A stretch of DNA of 64,000 nucleotides, taken from positions 4,599,001 to 4,663,000 of the forward strand of contig NZ_CP029188.1 in the NCBI RefSeq assembly GCF_003097515.1. The letters run 5' to 3'. The notes under the pieces are model-generated. The model searched no databases and was not told the origin of the DNA. It saw nothing but the letters and a program-made list of their open reading frames with translations. The position numbers were made by a program, and so were the translations under genes. Shown one piece after another: positions 42,448 to 52,608 of this stretch. Positions within the stretch are counted from its first letter, which is position 1. The number at the start of each line of letters is the position of its first letter. This stretch comes from Streptomyces tirandamycinicus. Its GTDB lineage: Bacteria > Actinomycetota > Actinomycetes > Streptomycetales > Streptomycetaceae.

Positions 42448-43221
42448 ATGAACGCGACCTCCCCAGGAGCGCTGCTGCTCTGCCGGGCCGAGTACGGCAT
42501 CGTCCGGCCCTCGATCCCCCTGCTGCGTGAGCCGTTCCTCCTCGCCCCGGCGGGCCGGGGCTGGAGCGTGCTCGTGCCGGAGGGGGAACCGTGGCTGAGT
42601 GACGCGGAACCCGTCGACCGGGTGCTCTCCGGCTGGGCCGCGGCCCTCGCCGTCGCCACGAACCACCCCGTGCTCGCCCTCTGGTGGGACGCGGACCGCG
42701 CGGGCTTCACACTCGCCACGGGGTTCCGCCGCCCGGTCGGCTACGTCTGGCTCGCGGACGGCACACCGGCGGGGGAGGACGAGGCGATGCACACCTTCGC
42801 GGCCAGGCTGGCACTCGACCCCGTCCTGGATCTGCAGGCCCTGGAGACGCTCATCCGCCCCGAGCCGGACACCGGCGCCCGCACGCGGCTGGTCGGACTG
42901 GTCGCCGTCCTGACCCGGACCGGTCTCGCCCTGCCCGAGGGCGTCGCACCGGGCGCGGAACCGGACGGCCTCCGCGCCGCGGCCCGCACCGCCGCCGTAC
43001 GGCAAGGGGCCGCGGCGCGGCAGGGGCACGGGCACACCGCGCACGCCGTCGGCCACCGCCCACCGCGGTCCGGCGTGCCCGCCCTCGTGCAGATCGCCGC
43101 GGGCTTCCCCCTGACGATCTGGGGCCTCGCCCGCCGCAGCGCGGGGTGGACGGCCGCCGGTGCCGTACTGCTCGCCCACGGCCTGCTGGCGCTGGCCCGC
43201 GACCGGGCACCGGCGCGGTGA
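42448..43221 (+). CDS. Conserved hypothetical protein with C-terminal membrane segment
   Basis: A 257-residue protein (MNATSPGALLLCRAEYGIVRPSIPLL...). Residues 1-190 are soluble in character with many Trp and Pro; a C-terminal hydrophobic region (LVQIAAGFPLTIWGLARRSAGWTAAGAVLLAHGLLALA in outline) suggests membrane association. No family is recognised. The start is supported by TAGCGT (42435-42440) seven bases upstream, indicating a leaderless mRNA. Confidence 0.75.
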   Translation: MNATSPGALLLCRAEYGIVRPSIPLLREPFLLAPAGRGWSVLVPEGEPWLSDAEPVDRVLSGWAAALAVATNHPVLALWWDADRAGFTLATGFRRPVGYVWLADGTPAGEDEAMHTFAARLALDPVLDLQALETLIRPEPDTGARTRLVGLVAVLTRTGLALPEGVAPGAEPDGLRAAARTAAVRQGAAARQGHGHTAHAVGHRPPRSGVPALVQIAAGFPLTIWGLARRSAGWTAAGAVLLAHGLLALARDRAPAR

Positions 43222-43251
43222 CGGCACGGCCGACGGCCGGAACCGCCCCCG

Positions 43252-43434
43252 CTACTCCTCGTCGTCCTCGTCGTCGAGCCGCGCCAGCCAGGTGGCCAGC
43301 CGCTCGACCGGCACCTCGAAGTCCGGGTTGAGATCGACGAACGTACGCAGCTGCTCGGCGAGCCACTCGAAGGTGATCTCCTCCTCGCCGCGCCGCTTCT
43401 CCAGCTCCTCGATGCCACGGTCGGTGAAGTACAT
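43252..43434 (-). CDS. Small conserved acidic protein (DUF6104-like)
   Basis: A 60-residue protein (MYFTDRGIEELEKRRGEEE...) with an acidic C-terminus (LDDEDDEE). It is widely conserved in streptomycetes, I believe under DUF6104, with no known function. The ATG is preceded by TAGGCT (43447-43442 on the minus strand) with a 7-nt spacer, indicating a leaderless mRNA; the longer upstream frame runs through a tandem repeat and is not coding. Confidence 0.82.
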   Translation of the reverse strand: MYFTDRGIEELEKRRGEEEITFEWLAEQLRTFVDLNPDFEVPVERLATWLARLDDEDDEE

Positions 43435-43856
43435 GGCCACCAGCCTAATGCGGCCCCGGCGGTGGTCCGGCGGTGGTGCGTCCGGCGTCCGTGTGGGCGT
43501 CTCCATGAACGTCTCCGGCGGGCGCCGGGCGCGGAGCGGGGCATCCGGAGGGATCGGCGTGTCCGGAAGGATCGGTGCACCCGGACGGACCGGCGTATCC
43601 GGGCGGGCCGTGCCGACCGGCGGCGGCCGGTCATGGCCGGCGGGCGGCACGGGAGCATCTGATGCGCGAGGTGGGACGCCGAGGTCCCCCGCGACCTCGC
43701 GGCGGCGCTTCGAGCCCGGCACGTCCCCACGGTGTCCGCCGGTCCACGGAACCGGCCGCCGCACCGGGATCTCGACCCAGGTGGCGCCTGATCTCTCGGC
43801 GCCCCTGCGCCGTCGTGGCTGGATGCCTGCGGCTGAGGTTGAGGGTGCGAGGGGAT
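43435..43856. other. Repeat-bearing gap at the left edge of the peptide cluster
   Basis: No gene is supported in these 422 bp. They contain an 18-bp tandem repeat and separate conserved genes from the accessory cluster that begins with the TPR regulator. Confidence 0.55.
43541..43612. repeat. 18-bp tandem repeat, four copies
   Basis: Units at 43541-43558, 43559-43576, 43577-43594 and 43595-43612 share the pattern G-ATCCGGA-GGATCGG-. The period of 18 bp keeps frame, so long spurious ORFs appear across it. Confidence 0.9.
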
Positions 43857-45197
43857 TCAGGTGACCTGCGACGGTGGTGCGAAGGTCCGTGCCCGGTCGT
43901 ACAGGTCGCGGACCGCCGCGTTCTTCAGGTGAGGACGCAAGAGACCGAACATCGTCTTCACGCGCTCGTCGGCGCGGCCGGACTGCACCTTGGGGTAGTC
44001 GTCGAGGGCCTGGTGCCAGGTGGCGCAGGCCGCTTCCAGGTGGCCGAGTTCCAACTGCCGCTCTGCCAGCAGGCCACGACGGTGTACTCGTGTGCGCTGG
44101 TACACGCTGGGGCGAAGCCGGTCCGCTTGCTGCATGGCCTCGACGGCTCCGGCCTTGTCACCGAGCTCGTAACGTACCTGGCTGACGTGGTAGTTGAGTG
44201 AGGAGGAGTTGTACGAGCCGAACGCCTTTCCGCGTGACTCGGCGCGGTCCATGGCCGCCTCGGCGTCCCGGATGTAGCGCAGCGCGCCCGTACGGTCGCC
44301 GGTCTGCGCGGCGGCGTGCGCCTGCTGGCCGACGAGGAAGGCCAGCATCCGGGGGCCGGCTTTCGGGGAGGCGGCGGCAGCGGCGTCGGCCAGCTCCATG
44401 GCCTTCGCCCCGTGGCGGAGGTCAACTGCCTGGACACTCATGCCCCGCAGGGTGGTGCAGTACGTCAGGTGGTTCTCGGCCGCGCCCGCCAGCTCCAGGG
44501 CCTTGACGTAGTAGCGCTGCGCGAGACCGTGCAGCCCTTCGTCCACGGCCATGTAGCCGGTCAGGTAGAGCAGGTCCGAGGCGGCGGACAGCATCGCCTT
44601 GCGTACGTCCTCGGGTGCGTCGGCGCGCAGGTAGGAGGCCACGGTGTTGACCATGAACGAGGCCGCCATAGGACGTGCGTGACGGCCGCCGAACTCGTCG
44701 TCCAGCTCCGAGACACGCTCGGTCATGGCGACGACCATGTCCACTTCGTTCATGCCGATGCGTGCTGTGCGGCCGGACTGGACGGCATCTGCACGCCCGA
44801 CTACATCAGGCCAGCCGGGAATGGTGACGGCCACGGAGAACAGGCCGGCACCCAGGACACTGCGGCGGGACGGGTCCATATCCAGCCTCCCCAGGTCGAT
44901 CACCCCTTCCACGGTATCCGCACCGTCGGAGGAGCGATCGCGTGGAACGGGCAGCCCGGCCTCGGCATGGGTGACTGGGCGGCCGAGGCGGCGGGAGAGA
45001 GCTTCGAGGATGCATCCGCGCACCGCACCGCGGGGGATGGTGCCGCCGAGCCAGTGGCTCACCGCCGACTCGTCGTAGCGCAGAGGGATTCCGGTCTCGG
45101 TGCCGATGCGGTTGACGGCCCGCGCGAACTGGCGGTGAGTCCAACGGCTCTCGGTGAGCAGGCGCCCGAGCGCCACGTTCGGTTCGCGCTTGGCCAT
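43857..45197 (-). CDS. HTH/TPR transcriptional regulator of the candidate peptide cluster
   Basis: A 446-residue protein with an N-terminal helix-turn-helix (about 8-60; GRLLTESRWTHRQFARAVNR, YDESAVSHWLGG) and a long alpha-helical TPR-like C-terminus (about 150-440) with repeated ALELAGAAENHLTY- and AQTGDRTGALRYIRDAEAA-type units. A hydrophobic stretch (SVLGAGLFSVAVTIPG) links them. Regulators of this build are frequent in Streptomyces secondary-metabolite and peptide clusters and may respond to small peptides. It is divergent from the small genes and the candidate precursor. Confidence 0.85.
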   Translation of the reverse strand: MAKREPNVALGRLLTESRWTHRQFARAVNRIGTETGIPLRYDESAVSHWLGGTIPRGAVRGCILEALSRRLGRPVTHAEAGLPVPRDRSSDGADTVEGVIDLGRLDMDPSRRSVLGAGLFSVAVTIPGWPDVVGRADAVQSGRTARIGMNEVDMVVAMTERVSELDDEFGGRHARPMAASFMVNTVASYLRADAPEDVRKAMLSAASDLLYLTGYMAVDEGLHGLAQRYYVKALELAGAAENHLTYCTTLRGMSVQAVDLRHGAKAMELADAAAAASPKAGPRMLAFLVGQQAHAAAQTGDRTGALRYIRDAEAAMDRAESRGKAFGSYNSSSLNYHVSQVRYELGDKAGAVEAMQQADRLRPSVYQRTRVHRRGLLAERQLELGHLEAACATWHQALDDYPKVQSGRADERVKTMFGLLRPHLKNAAVRDLYDRARTFAPPSQVT

Positions 45198-45346
45198 GCC
45201 CTCAACTCCCCCTGCTCTTGCGAACTTTCAAGGCTTTCAAATCCTGACGCTGCGGCAACGGTACCGCTGAGCGTGGTCGTGCGGTTGCGTAGAGACAGCA
45301 GGCAACGGCGAGTCCTCGCCGCAGCCGTCGTCTGAAGGGCTGAGGG

Positions 45347-45574
45347 ATGAGAAGCGAAGCACGGGCCCGTCTGGCCCGGATGACCGAGGAACGGGGCATG
45401 GACGGGGTGTTGAGGATCAACACCTACGAGGGCGCGGACCTGCCACCGGGTTCGAGCCGGTTCTCGCCGTGTCTCTGCCCGCAGCACCGCAGTGCCACGC
45501 CCGAGTACGGCGCGGAGAAGCTGAGCGTCGCAGTACGCGAAGCCAACCAGCGCAGCCGTGGAGAGCGGCTGTGA
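45347..45574 (+). CDS. Hypothetical protein, 75 residues
   Basis: A small charged protein (MRSEARARLARMTEERGMDGV...) with a CLCPQH motif near the middle (about residues 42-47). No family is recognised. Its TGA overlaps the next GTG by four bases, so it is coupled to the membrane peptide gene downstream. Arrangement and codon use support a real gene. Confidence 0.6.
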   Translation: MRSEARARLARMTEERGMDGVLRINTYEGADLPPGSSRFSPCLCPQHRSATPEYGAEKLSVAVREANQRSRGERL

Positions 45575-45684
45575 ACCGGTTGGCCGCAGCCGTCGGCCGC
45601 TACGCCGGACCAGTCCTGATCATCACCATCTCGGTATCGGTCGGCTTCGTCCTGGGTGTCGCCGCCGCACCCACACCCACCTGA
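45571..45684 (+). CDS. Single-pass membrane micro-protein, 37 residues
   Basis: The GTG start overlaps the previous stop. The product is a short basic N-terminus (VNRLAAAVGRYAG), one hydrophobic helix (PVLIITISVSVGFVLGVAAA) and a PTPT tail. It could be a small membrane component such as an immunity or export accessory of the peptide cluster, but this is a guess from context. Confidence 0.55.
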   Translation: MNRLAAAVGRYAGPVLIITISVSVGFVLGVAAAPTPT

Positions 45685-45803
45685 CTCCTCCCCGTCACGC
45701 ATCCAGGCTCCCCACCCGTGACGAGGGAGGGCCCGCCGCCGGAAGCGGTGGGCGCCCCGTCCGGCTGCCATCTTCGCAAGGGTCCGGCAGCCGGACGGGT
45801 CCA

Positions 45804-45827
45804 ACTCCGCAGCACCAGCTGCGGAGT
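45804..45827 (+). promoter_or_regulatory. Hairpin in the leader of the precursor gene
   Basis: A 10-bp stem (ACTCCGCAGC at 45804-45813 with 45818-45827) closes a 4-nt loop, 26 bp before the precursor ATG. A smaller GTCCGG CAG CCGGAC hairpin lies just before it. They may end read-through from the upstream genes or stabilise the downstream message. Confidence 0.55.
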
Positions 45828-45853
45828 CCACTGAAACCGTAAGGGAGAAAACG

Positions 45854-45973
45854 ATGAACGTGGACGAGCTGTTCACCGGCGACCTGATCACCGGCGTCCC
45901 GGCCGTCGAAGCCGTGCTGCTCGACAAGATGCCGGGCGGCGGCGACAACAACGGCGACCACTGCAGCAAGTGA
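45854..45973 (+). CDS. Candidate ribosomally made peptide precursor, 39 residues
   Basis: Preceded by a strong AAGGGAGAAAACG site, the frame encodes an acidic leader-like half (MNVDELFTGDLITGVPAVEA, then VLLDKMP) and a short polar tail, GGGDNNGDHCSK. The switch from an amphipathic leader to a Gly/Asn/Asp-rich segment with a single Cys is typical of RiPP precursors. A hairpin follows 18 bp after the stop, then an AsnB-like enzyme and a methyltransferase. If cut before the GGG, residue 8 of the core would be Asp, the position used in Gly1-Asp8 macrolactams, but this is speculation. I recognise no described family. Confidence 0.7.
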   Translation: MNVDELFTGDLITGVPAVEAVLLDKMPGGGDNNGDHCSK

Positions 45974-45991
45974 TCCAGGGCTGACGCCAGG

Positions 45992-46021
45992 CGGGGCGGG
46001 GCCGTGCGCGGCCCCGCCCCG
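45992..46021 (+). terminator. Hairpin between precursor and AsnB-like gene
   Basis: A perfect 13-bp stem (CGGGGCGGGGCCG at 45992-46004 with 46009-46021) with a TGCG loop. It lies directly after the precursor stop and 26 bp before the next ATG. It would partly terminate or stabilise transcripts so that precursor mRNA exceeds enzyme mRNA, as in many RiPP operons. Confidence 0.7.
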
Positions 46022-46046
46022 CCGCACGACATCGGAAGGGGACTGT

Positions 46047-47515
46047 ATGTTGTCGATGCGTCTGCGCCTGGCCGATCTCCAGGAGCCGAAGTGGCGGTCT
46101 GAGGGCGGCCGTTGGGGCAACGGCGAGAGCTGGATCGAGCCCGCGAACGTGTCCACGTTGGTCATGGAGGTCAACGACGACCGAGCGCCGCGCGTACGGG
46201 TCCGCGTGAAGGAGTGCAGGGGGGACGAGGCCGACTTCGTCGAACTCACCATGGAGCCCGGACAAGCCCGCCTGGCGGCGGGCGTCTTCGGCACAGCCCC
46301 GCTCTACCTGGCAGAGAAGGCCGGCGAGCTCCACGCCTCTTGGGACCTGACGCTGCTGCGACTGCATCTGCGGGCCGACCGCCTGGTGCCGCGCGTTGTC
46401 GCCCGCACGCTGACGAGGCAGCACCGCTACACGTCCGAGACGCTCTTCGAAGGCGTCTACCGCCTCACCGAACGGGCAGCGGCCACCCTGACCTCTCACG
46501 GGCTCAACATTCACTACCCCGAGCCCGCCGAACACGTACTTGAACCACGTATGCTCCGGCTCGGGGTTGATCCGCTAGCCGCACTGGACGACTTGCTGAC
46601 CGACGTGATCCGTCAGGCGCCGACGGCAACCGGATGCGTGGGCGTCGAACTGTCCGGCGGCGCGGACTCCGGGAACGTCGCCCTGGCCGTGAAGGCGGCC
46701 CGCTTCCCGGATGTGTACAGCTTCGGCCTGCTGGTGGGAGGAAGCACCGGCAGGCAACAGCGCGAGCGGCGTCGGGTCCTTGTGGAGCACTGCGGCTTCA
46801 GAGACACGGCCACCCCCGCCATGCAGCACCCACCCTTCTGCCCTGGAGGCGTACGCTCCCTGTGCAAGCCGCACGATCCGGCCGGAGCCTTCTACCAGGA
46901 GGCGTTCGACGTCGTACGCGAGCAGGCAGCCGCCCGGCGATGCGAGGTCATGTTCACGGGCAGCGGCGGGGACGAGATCAACGCACACCACTCCAGGACG
47001 CAGGTCGAACTGCCGACGCCGGAACCCGTGCCGTGGCTCGGCAAGAAGGCGGTCCGAGCGCTTTCCGAGGCGAATGAGTACCTGGCCCCCATCCCGGTGC
47101 TGCCCGTACCGACCCTGATGGCGTTCGGGATGCACAACCCCGGATTCCTCCGGGCCGGAATCTGGCCGGTGAGCCCGCTCGCCCACCCGCGGATCGTGCG
47201 GTTCATGGAGCAGCTGCCACACGAGTACAAGCGCGGCAAGGCGCTGTTCCGCGAGCGGATCAGACGGGCTGGGCTGCCCGAGTGGGTGGCCGCGCCGGCC
47301 GAACCGGAGAACTTCCTGGCCGTCCTGGAGAAGGGGCTGCGGTCCTGCGGGCTGCCCGTCCTGGACAGCATGCTCAAGGAGTCCATCCTGGTGGACCTCG
47401 GCTACGTTGACGGCAAGGTTCTCGCCCAGGCACGGAGGAACGCCGACTCCGCGCCGGTCGTCCCCGATCTGCTGTGCGATGTGCTCGCCCTGGAGGTCGG
47501 GCTGCGAAGCCTCGT

Positions 47516-47519
<4 letters not shown>
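46047..47519 (+). CDS. Asparagine synthetase-like amide-forming enzyme of the candidate RiPP cluster
   Basis: A 490-residue AsnB-superfamily protein. The C-terminal synthetase domain has the PP-loop ELSGGADSGNVALAV (SGGADS at 203-208) and the GSGGDEINAHH motif (305-310). The N-terminal about 150 residues keep the glutaminase-like outline (GVFGTAPLYLAEKAGELHASWD) but the protein starts MLSMRL, without the Cys2 nucleophile. It therefore cannot use glutamine as true AsnB does, and like lasso-peptide cyclases it may activate a carboxylate for attack by another amine. The ATG follows GGAAGGGGA. Its stop overlaps the methyltransferase start. Confidence 0.87.
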
Positions 47520-48286
<767 letters not shown>

Positions 48287-48402
48287 CCAGCGGTGCGAGC
48301 AACGGCACCAGCACCAGCCGCCCGGCTCTTGACTGCAGTAGCGCGTAGACCGGCTCGCGGTCCCGCGCGGCACACGCCGTAGCGGTCGCCGCGTACGCCC
48401 GA

Positions 48403-48442
48403 GGGCCCGGCCCCACGCGATCGCTCGCGTGGGGCCGGGCCC
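48403..48442. terminator. Terminator hairpin between the methyltransferase gene and kgd
   Basis: An 18-bp perfect stem (GGGCCCGGCCCCACGCGA at 48403-48420 with 48425-48442) and a 4-nt loop, between convergent genes. It marks the right end of the peptide cluster. Confidence 0.88.
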
Positions 48443-48483
48443 TTCCGTCCGGTGCGTACCGCCGCAGCGGTGCTCAGGCGGGG

Positions 48484-51400
48484 TCAGGCCTCGAAGACCT
48501 CGTTGACCAGCTGCTGCTGCTCCGCCTGGTGCCGCTTCGCCGAGCCCACCGCCGGGGACGAGGAGTGCGGGCGGGAGATGCGGCGCAGGCGCTCGCCGTG
48601 CGGGATGTCCGCGCCGACCGCCAGGTCCAGGTGGTCGATCAGGTTGAGCGCGATGAACGGCCAGGCACCCTGGTTCGCCGGCTCCTCCTGGACCCACAGG
48701 TACTTCTCGGTGTTCGGGAACTTGGCGATCTCGGCCTGCAGTTCCGCGCCCGGCAGCGGGTACAGGCGCTCCAGGCGGATGATCGCCGTGTCCGTGACAC
48801 CGCGCTTCTGCCGCTCGGCCTCGAGGTCGTAGTAGACCTTGCCGGAGCAGAAGACGACCTTGCGGACGTCGGCCGCGTTCACCGCTCCCGAATCGACCCC
48901 GGTGTCGCCGATGACCGGGCGGAAGCCGCCGGTGGTGAACTCCTCCACCTTGGACGCCGCGGCCTTCAGACGCAGCATCGACTTCGGGGTGAAGACGATG
49001 AGCGGCTTGTGGTGCGGGTTGTGGACCTGCCAGCGCAGCAGGTGGAAGTAGTTCGACGGCAGGGTCGGCATGGCGACCGTCATGTTGTTCTGCGCGCACA
49101 GCTGGAGGAAGCGCTCAGGGCGGGCGGAGCTGTGGTCCGGGCCCTGGCCCTCGTAGCCGTGCGGCAGCAGCAGGGTGACGCCGGAGGTCTGGCCCCACTT
49201 CTGCTCGGCCGAGGAGATGAACTCGTCGACGACGGTCTGGGCGCCGTTGACGAAGTCGCCGAACTGGGCCTCCCACATGACCAGCGACTCGGGGCGGGCC
49301 AGCGAGTAGCCGTACTCGAAGCCCATCGCCGCGTACTCGCTGAGCAGCGAGTCGTAGACGTTGTAGCGGGCCTGGTCCTCGGACAGGTAGAGCAGTGGGG
49401 TGTGGTCCTCGTTGGTCTCCTGGTCCACCAGCACCGCGTGGCGCTGGCCGAAGGTGCCCCGGCGGGTGTCCTGGCCGGCGAGCCGGACCGGGGTGCCCTC
49501 CATCAGCAGCGAGCCGATGGCGAGGGTCTCGCCCATGCCCCAGTCGATCGTGCCGTCCTCGACCGAGGCCGCGCGGCGCTGCAGCTGCGGCAGCAGCCGC
49601 GGGTGGACGGTGATGCTCTCGGGGACGTTGACCTGGGACTCGGCGATCCGCTTGACGACCTCCTGGGAGATCCCCGTGGTGACGGACACCGGGAACTCGG
49701 CCTGCGCGTCCGGGACCTGGGCCGGGGCCGGGTGGCTGGTGGCCTCGCGGACCTCCGCGAAGACCTTCTCCAGCTGGCCCTGGAAGTCCTGCAGCGCCTG
49801 CTCGGCCTCTTCCAGCGTGATGTCGCCGCGACCGATGAGCGACTCGGTGTAGAGCTTGCGCACCGAACGCTTCTTGTCGATCAGGTTCACCATCTGCGGG
49901 TTGGTGAACTGCGGGTTGTCGCCCTCGTTGTGACCGCGGCGGCGGTAGCAGATGAGGTCGATCACGACGTCCTTGTTGAACGTCTGGCGGAACTCGAAGG
50001 CGAGCCGCGCCACCCGGACGCACGCCTCCGGGTCGTCGCCGTTCACATGGAAGATCGGCGCCTCGATCATGCGGGCCACGTCGGTCGCGTACATCGACGA
50101 CCGCGACGACTCCGGGGCGGCGGTGAAGCCGACCTGGTTGTTGATGACGATGTGGACCGTGCCGCCGGTGCGGTAGCCGCGCAGCTGCGACATGTTCAGG
50201 GTCTCGGCCACGACACCCTGGCCCGCGAAGGCCGCGTCGCCGTGCAGGGCGACCGGCAGGACGGTGAAGTCCGTGCCGCCCTTGTTGATGATGTCCTGCT
50301 TGGCGCGGACGACGCCCTCGAGGACCGGGTCGACCGCCTCCAGGTGCGACGGGTTGGCGACCAGCGACACCGTGATCTGCTCGCCGTCCAGGCCGGTGAA
50401 GGTGCCCTCGGCGCCGAGGTGGTACTTCACGTCGCCGGAGCCGTGCATCGACTTCGGGTCGAGGTTGCCCTCGAACTCGCGGAAGATCTGCGCGTACGAC
50501 TTGCCGACGATGTTCGCCAGGACGTTGAGCCGGCCGCGGTGGGCCATGCCGATGACGACCTCGTCGAGGCGGGACTCGGCGGCCGAGTCGATGACCGCGT
50601 CGAGCAGCGGGATGACGGACTCGCCGCCCTCCAGCGAGAAGCGCTTCTGGCCGACGTACTTGGTCTGCAGGAAGGTCTCGAAGGCCTCCGCGGCGTTCAG
50701 CCGGCGCAGGATGCGCAGCTGCTCCTCGCGCTCCGGCTTGGCGTGCGGGCGCTCCACCCGGTCCTGGATCCACTTGCGCTGCTTCGGGTCCTGGATGTGC
50801 ATGAACTCGATGCCGGTGGTGCGGCAGTACGAGTCGCGCAGGACGCCGAGGATGTCGCGCAGCTTCATCATCGACTTGCCGCCGAAGCCGCCGACGGCGA
50901 ACTCGCGCTCCAGGTCCCACAGGGTGAGCCCGTGCTCGGTGATGTCCAGGTCGGGGTGCTTGCGCTGGCGGTACTCCAGCGGGTCGGTGTCGGCCATCAC
51001 GTGGCCGCGGACCCGGTAGGAGTGGATCAGCTCGAAGACCCGGGCGGCCTTGGTGACGTCGTCGTCGTGCGAGGCGTCGATGTCCTTGAGCCAGCGGACC
51101 GGCTCGTAGGGGATGCGCAGCGCCTCGAAGATGTCGTCGTAGAAGCCGTCCTCGCCGAGGAGGAGGTTGGCGACGATCCGCAGGAACTCGCCGGACGCGG
51201 CGCCCTGGATCACCCGGTGGTCGTACGTGGAGGTCAGGGTCATGACCTTGGAGACGCCCAGCTTGTTCAGGGTGTCCTGGGAGGTGCCCTGGAACTCGGC
51301 CGGGTAGTCCATCGAGCCGACACCCATGATCACCGACTGCCCGGGCATCAGCCGCGGCACGGAGTGGACGGTGCCGAGGCCGCCGGGGTTGGTCAGCGAG

Positions 51401-52317
51401 ACGGTGACGCCGCTGAAGTCGTCCATGGTCAGCTTGTTGCTGCGGGCGCGGCGGACGATGTCCTCGTATGCCTGCCAGAACTCGAAGAAGTTCATGGTCT
51501 CGGCCTTCTTGATGGCCGCGACGACGAGCTGCCGGTCGCCGTTCGGCTTCACCAGGTCGATGGCGAGGCCGAGGTTCACATGCGGGGGCTTGACCAGGAC
51601 GGGCTTGCCGTCCTTGTCGCCGTACGACCAGTTCATCGACGGCATGGCCTTGATCGCCTGCACCATCGCGTACCCGATGATGTGCGTGAAGGAGATCTTC
51701 CCGCCCCGGGCGCGCTTCAGGTGGTTGTTGATCACGATGCGGTTGTCGAAGAGCAGCTTCACCGGGACGGCGCGGACGGACGTGGCCGTCGGCAGCTCCA
51801 GCGAGGCGTTCATGTTCTTCGCCACCGCGGCGGAGGGGCCGCGCAGCGGCAGCATCTCCGGGCCGTCGGCAGCCTTGCCGGCGTCGGCGGCCGGGGCCGC
51901 GGGCTTGGCCGGAGCGGCGGCCGGCTTCGCGGCCGCGGCGGGCTTCGCCGGTGCCTGTGCCGGCGCCGAGGCCTGTGCCGGGGCGGCCTGTGCCGGCGCC
52001 GGTGCGGCGGGGGTCTGCGCGGCGGGGGCCGCGGGCGCCGGAGCCTGTGCGGTGCCCGGCGTCTGCGTGGCCGTCGCGGCCGTCGTGTTCGTCGGAGCGG
52101 GCGGCGTCGGCGCGGCCTCGCTGGTGGCCCCGCCGCCCGGCTTGTAGTCGGCGAAGAAGTCCCACCACGCGCGATCGACGGAGTTCGGGTCCTGGAGGTA
52201 CTGCTGGTAGATCTCGTCGACGAGCCACTCATTGGCCCCGAACGCGGCAGCGGGGTTCTTCCCCTGCCCGTCGGGGTCGGTCGACGTACTCGAGTTACTG
52301 GGGGACTGAGACGACAC
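48484..52317 (-). CDS. kgd: Multifunctional 2-oxoglutarate metabolism enzyme (Kgd/SucA with E2-like domain)
   Basis: A 1277-residue fused enzyme at the 2-oxoglutarate node of the TCA cycle. A short E1o head ([15 protein letters not shown]) leads into an about 100-residue Ala/Pro-rich linker. An E2-type succinyltransferase domain follows ([16 protein letters not shown] is its His motif), then the thiamine-diphosphate E1 ([47 protein letters not shown]). This domain order is specific to actinobacteria, where the protein joins a mixed dehydrogenase complex regulated by an FHA protein. The GTG at 52317 gives the family length. Confidence 0.95.
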   Translation of the reverse strand: MSSQSPSNSSTSTDPDGQGKNPAAAFGANEWLVDEIYQQYLQDPNSVDRAWWDFFADYKPGGGATSEAAPTPPAPTNTTAATATQTPGTAQAPAPAAPAAQTPAAPAPAQAAPAQASAPAQAPAKPAAAAKPAAAPAKPAAPAADAGKAADGPEMLPLRGPSAAVAKNMNASLELPTATSVRAVPVKLLFDNRIVINNHLKRARGGKISFTHIIGYAMVQAIKAMPSMNWSYGDKDGKPVLVKPPHVNLGLAIDLVKPNGDRQLVVAAIKKAETMNFFEFWQAYEDIVRRARSNKLTMDDFSGVTVSLTNPGGLGTVHSVPRLMPGQSVIMGVGSMDYPAEFQGTSQDTLNKLGVSKVMTLTSTYDHRVIQGAASGEFLRIVANLLLGEDGFYDDIFEALRIPYEPVRWLKDIDASHDDDVTKAARVFELIHSYRVRGHVMADTDPLEYRQRKHPDLDITEHGLTLWDLEREFAVGGFGGKSMMKLRDILGVLRDSYCRTTGIEFMHIQDPKQRKWIQDRVERPHAKPEREEQLRILRRLNAAEAFETFLQTKYVGQKRFSLEGGESVIPLLDAVIDSAAESRLDEVVIGMAHRGRLNVLANIVGKSYAQIFREFEGNLDPKSMHGSGDVKYHLGAEGTFTGLDGEQITVSLVANPSHLEAVDPVLEGVVRAKQDIINKGGTDFTVLPVALHGDAAFAGQGVVAETLNMSQLRGYRTGGTVHIVINNQVGFTAAPESSRSSMYATDVARMIEAPIFHVNGDDPEACVRVARLAFEFRQTFNKDVVIDLICYRRRGHNEGDNPQFTNPQMVNLIDKKRSVRKLYTESLIGRGDITLEEAEQALQDFQGQLEKVFAEVREATSHPAPAQVPDAQAEFPVSVTTGISQEVVKRIAESQVNVPESITVHPRLLPQLQRRAASVEDGTIDWGMGETLAIGSLLMEGTPVRLAGQDTRRGTFGQRHAVLVDQETNEDHTPLLYLSEDQARYNVYDSLLSEYAAMGFEYGYSLARPESLVMWEAQFGDFVNGAQTVVDEFISSAEQKWGQTSGVTLLLPHGYEGQGPDHSSARPERFLQLCAQNNMTVAMPTLPSNYFHLLRWQVHNPHHKPLIVFTPKSMLRLKAAASKVEEFTTGGFRPVIGDTGVDSGAVNAADVRKVVFCSGKVYYDLEAERQKRGVTDTAIIRLERLYPLPGAELQAEIAKFPNTEKYLWVQEEPANQGAWPFIALNLIDHLDLAVGADIPHGERLRRISRPHSSSPAVGSAKRHQAEQQQLVNEVFEA

Positions 52318-52608
52318 GGCGGCAACCGCCCTCTTCCGCTTCACAAGGTGATGGACAGCGGAAATAAAGGCTACGCCTACGCGGTGGGGAGGTGCAGGCC
52401 GGGCGTGGTCTTCGTCGCCTAAGTCACACCTGGCAACCGGTTTCGGCGTAGGAATTGGCGGGAAACAAGCGCGGTTCCCCTGCGGACCGGGTACGGCGGA
52501 GCGCGGCTGCGGCCACCCGGCCGCACCCGTGCCCTGCTCCCCGGGCACAGGGACGCAGGACGCGCCCGTCCGGTTCGCCACGGGCTTCGCTCCTCTTCGA
52601 ACCCTACG

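Noticed and set aside
48529-52422. 1297-codon plus-strand frame opposite kgd
   Set aside because: Long open antisense frames are expected in genes with G/C-saturated third positions; the protein has no domain and kgd is certain.
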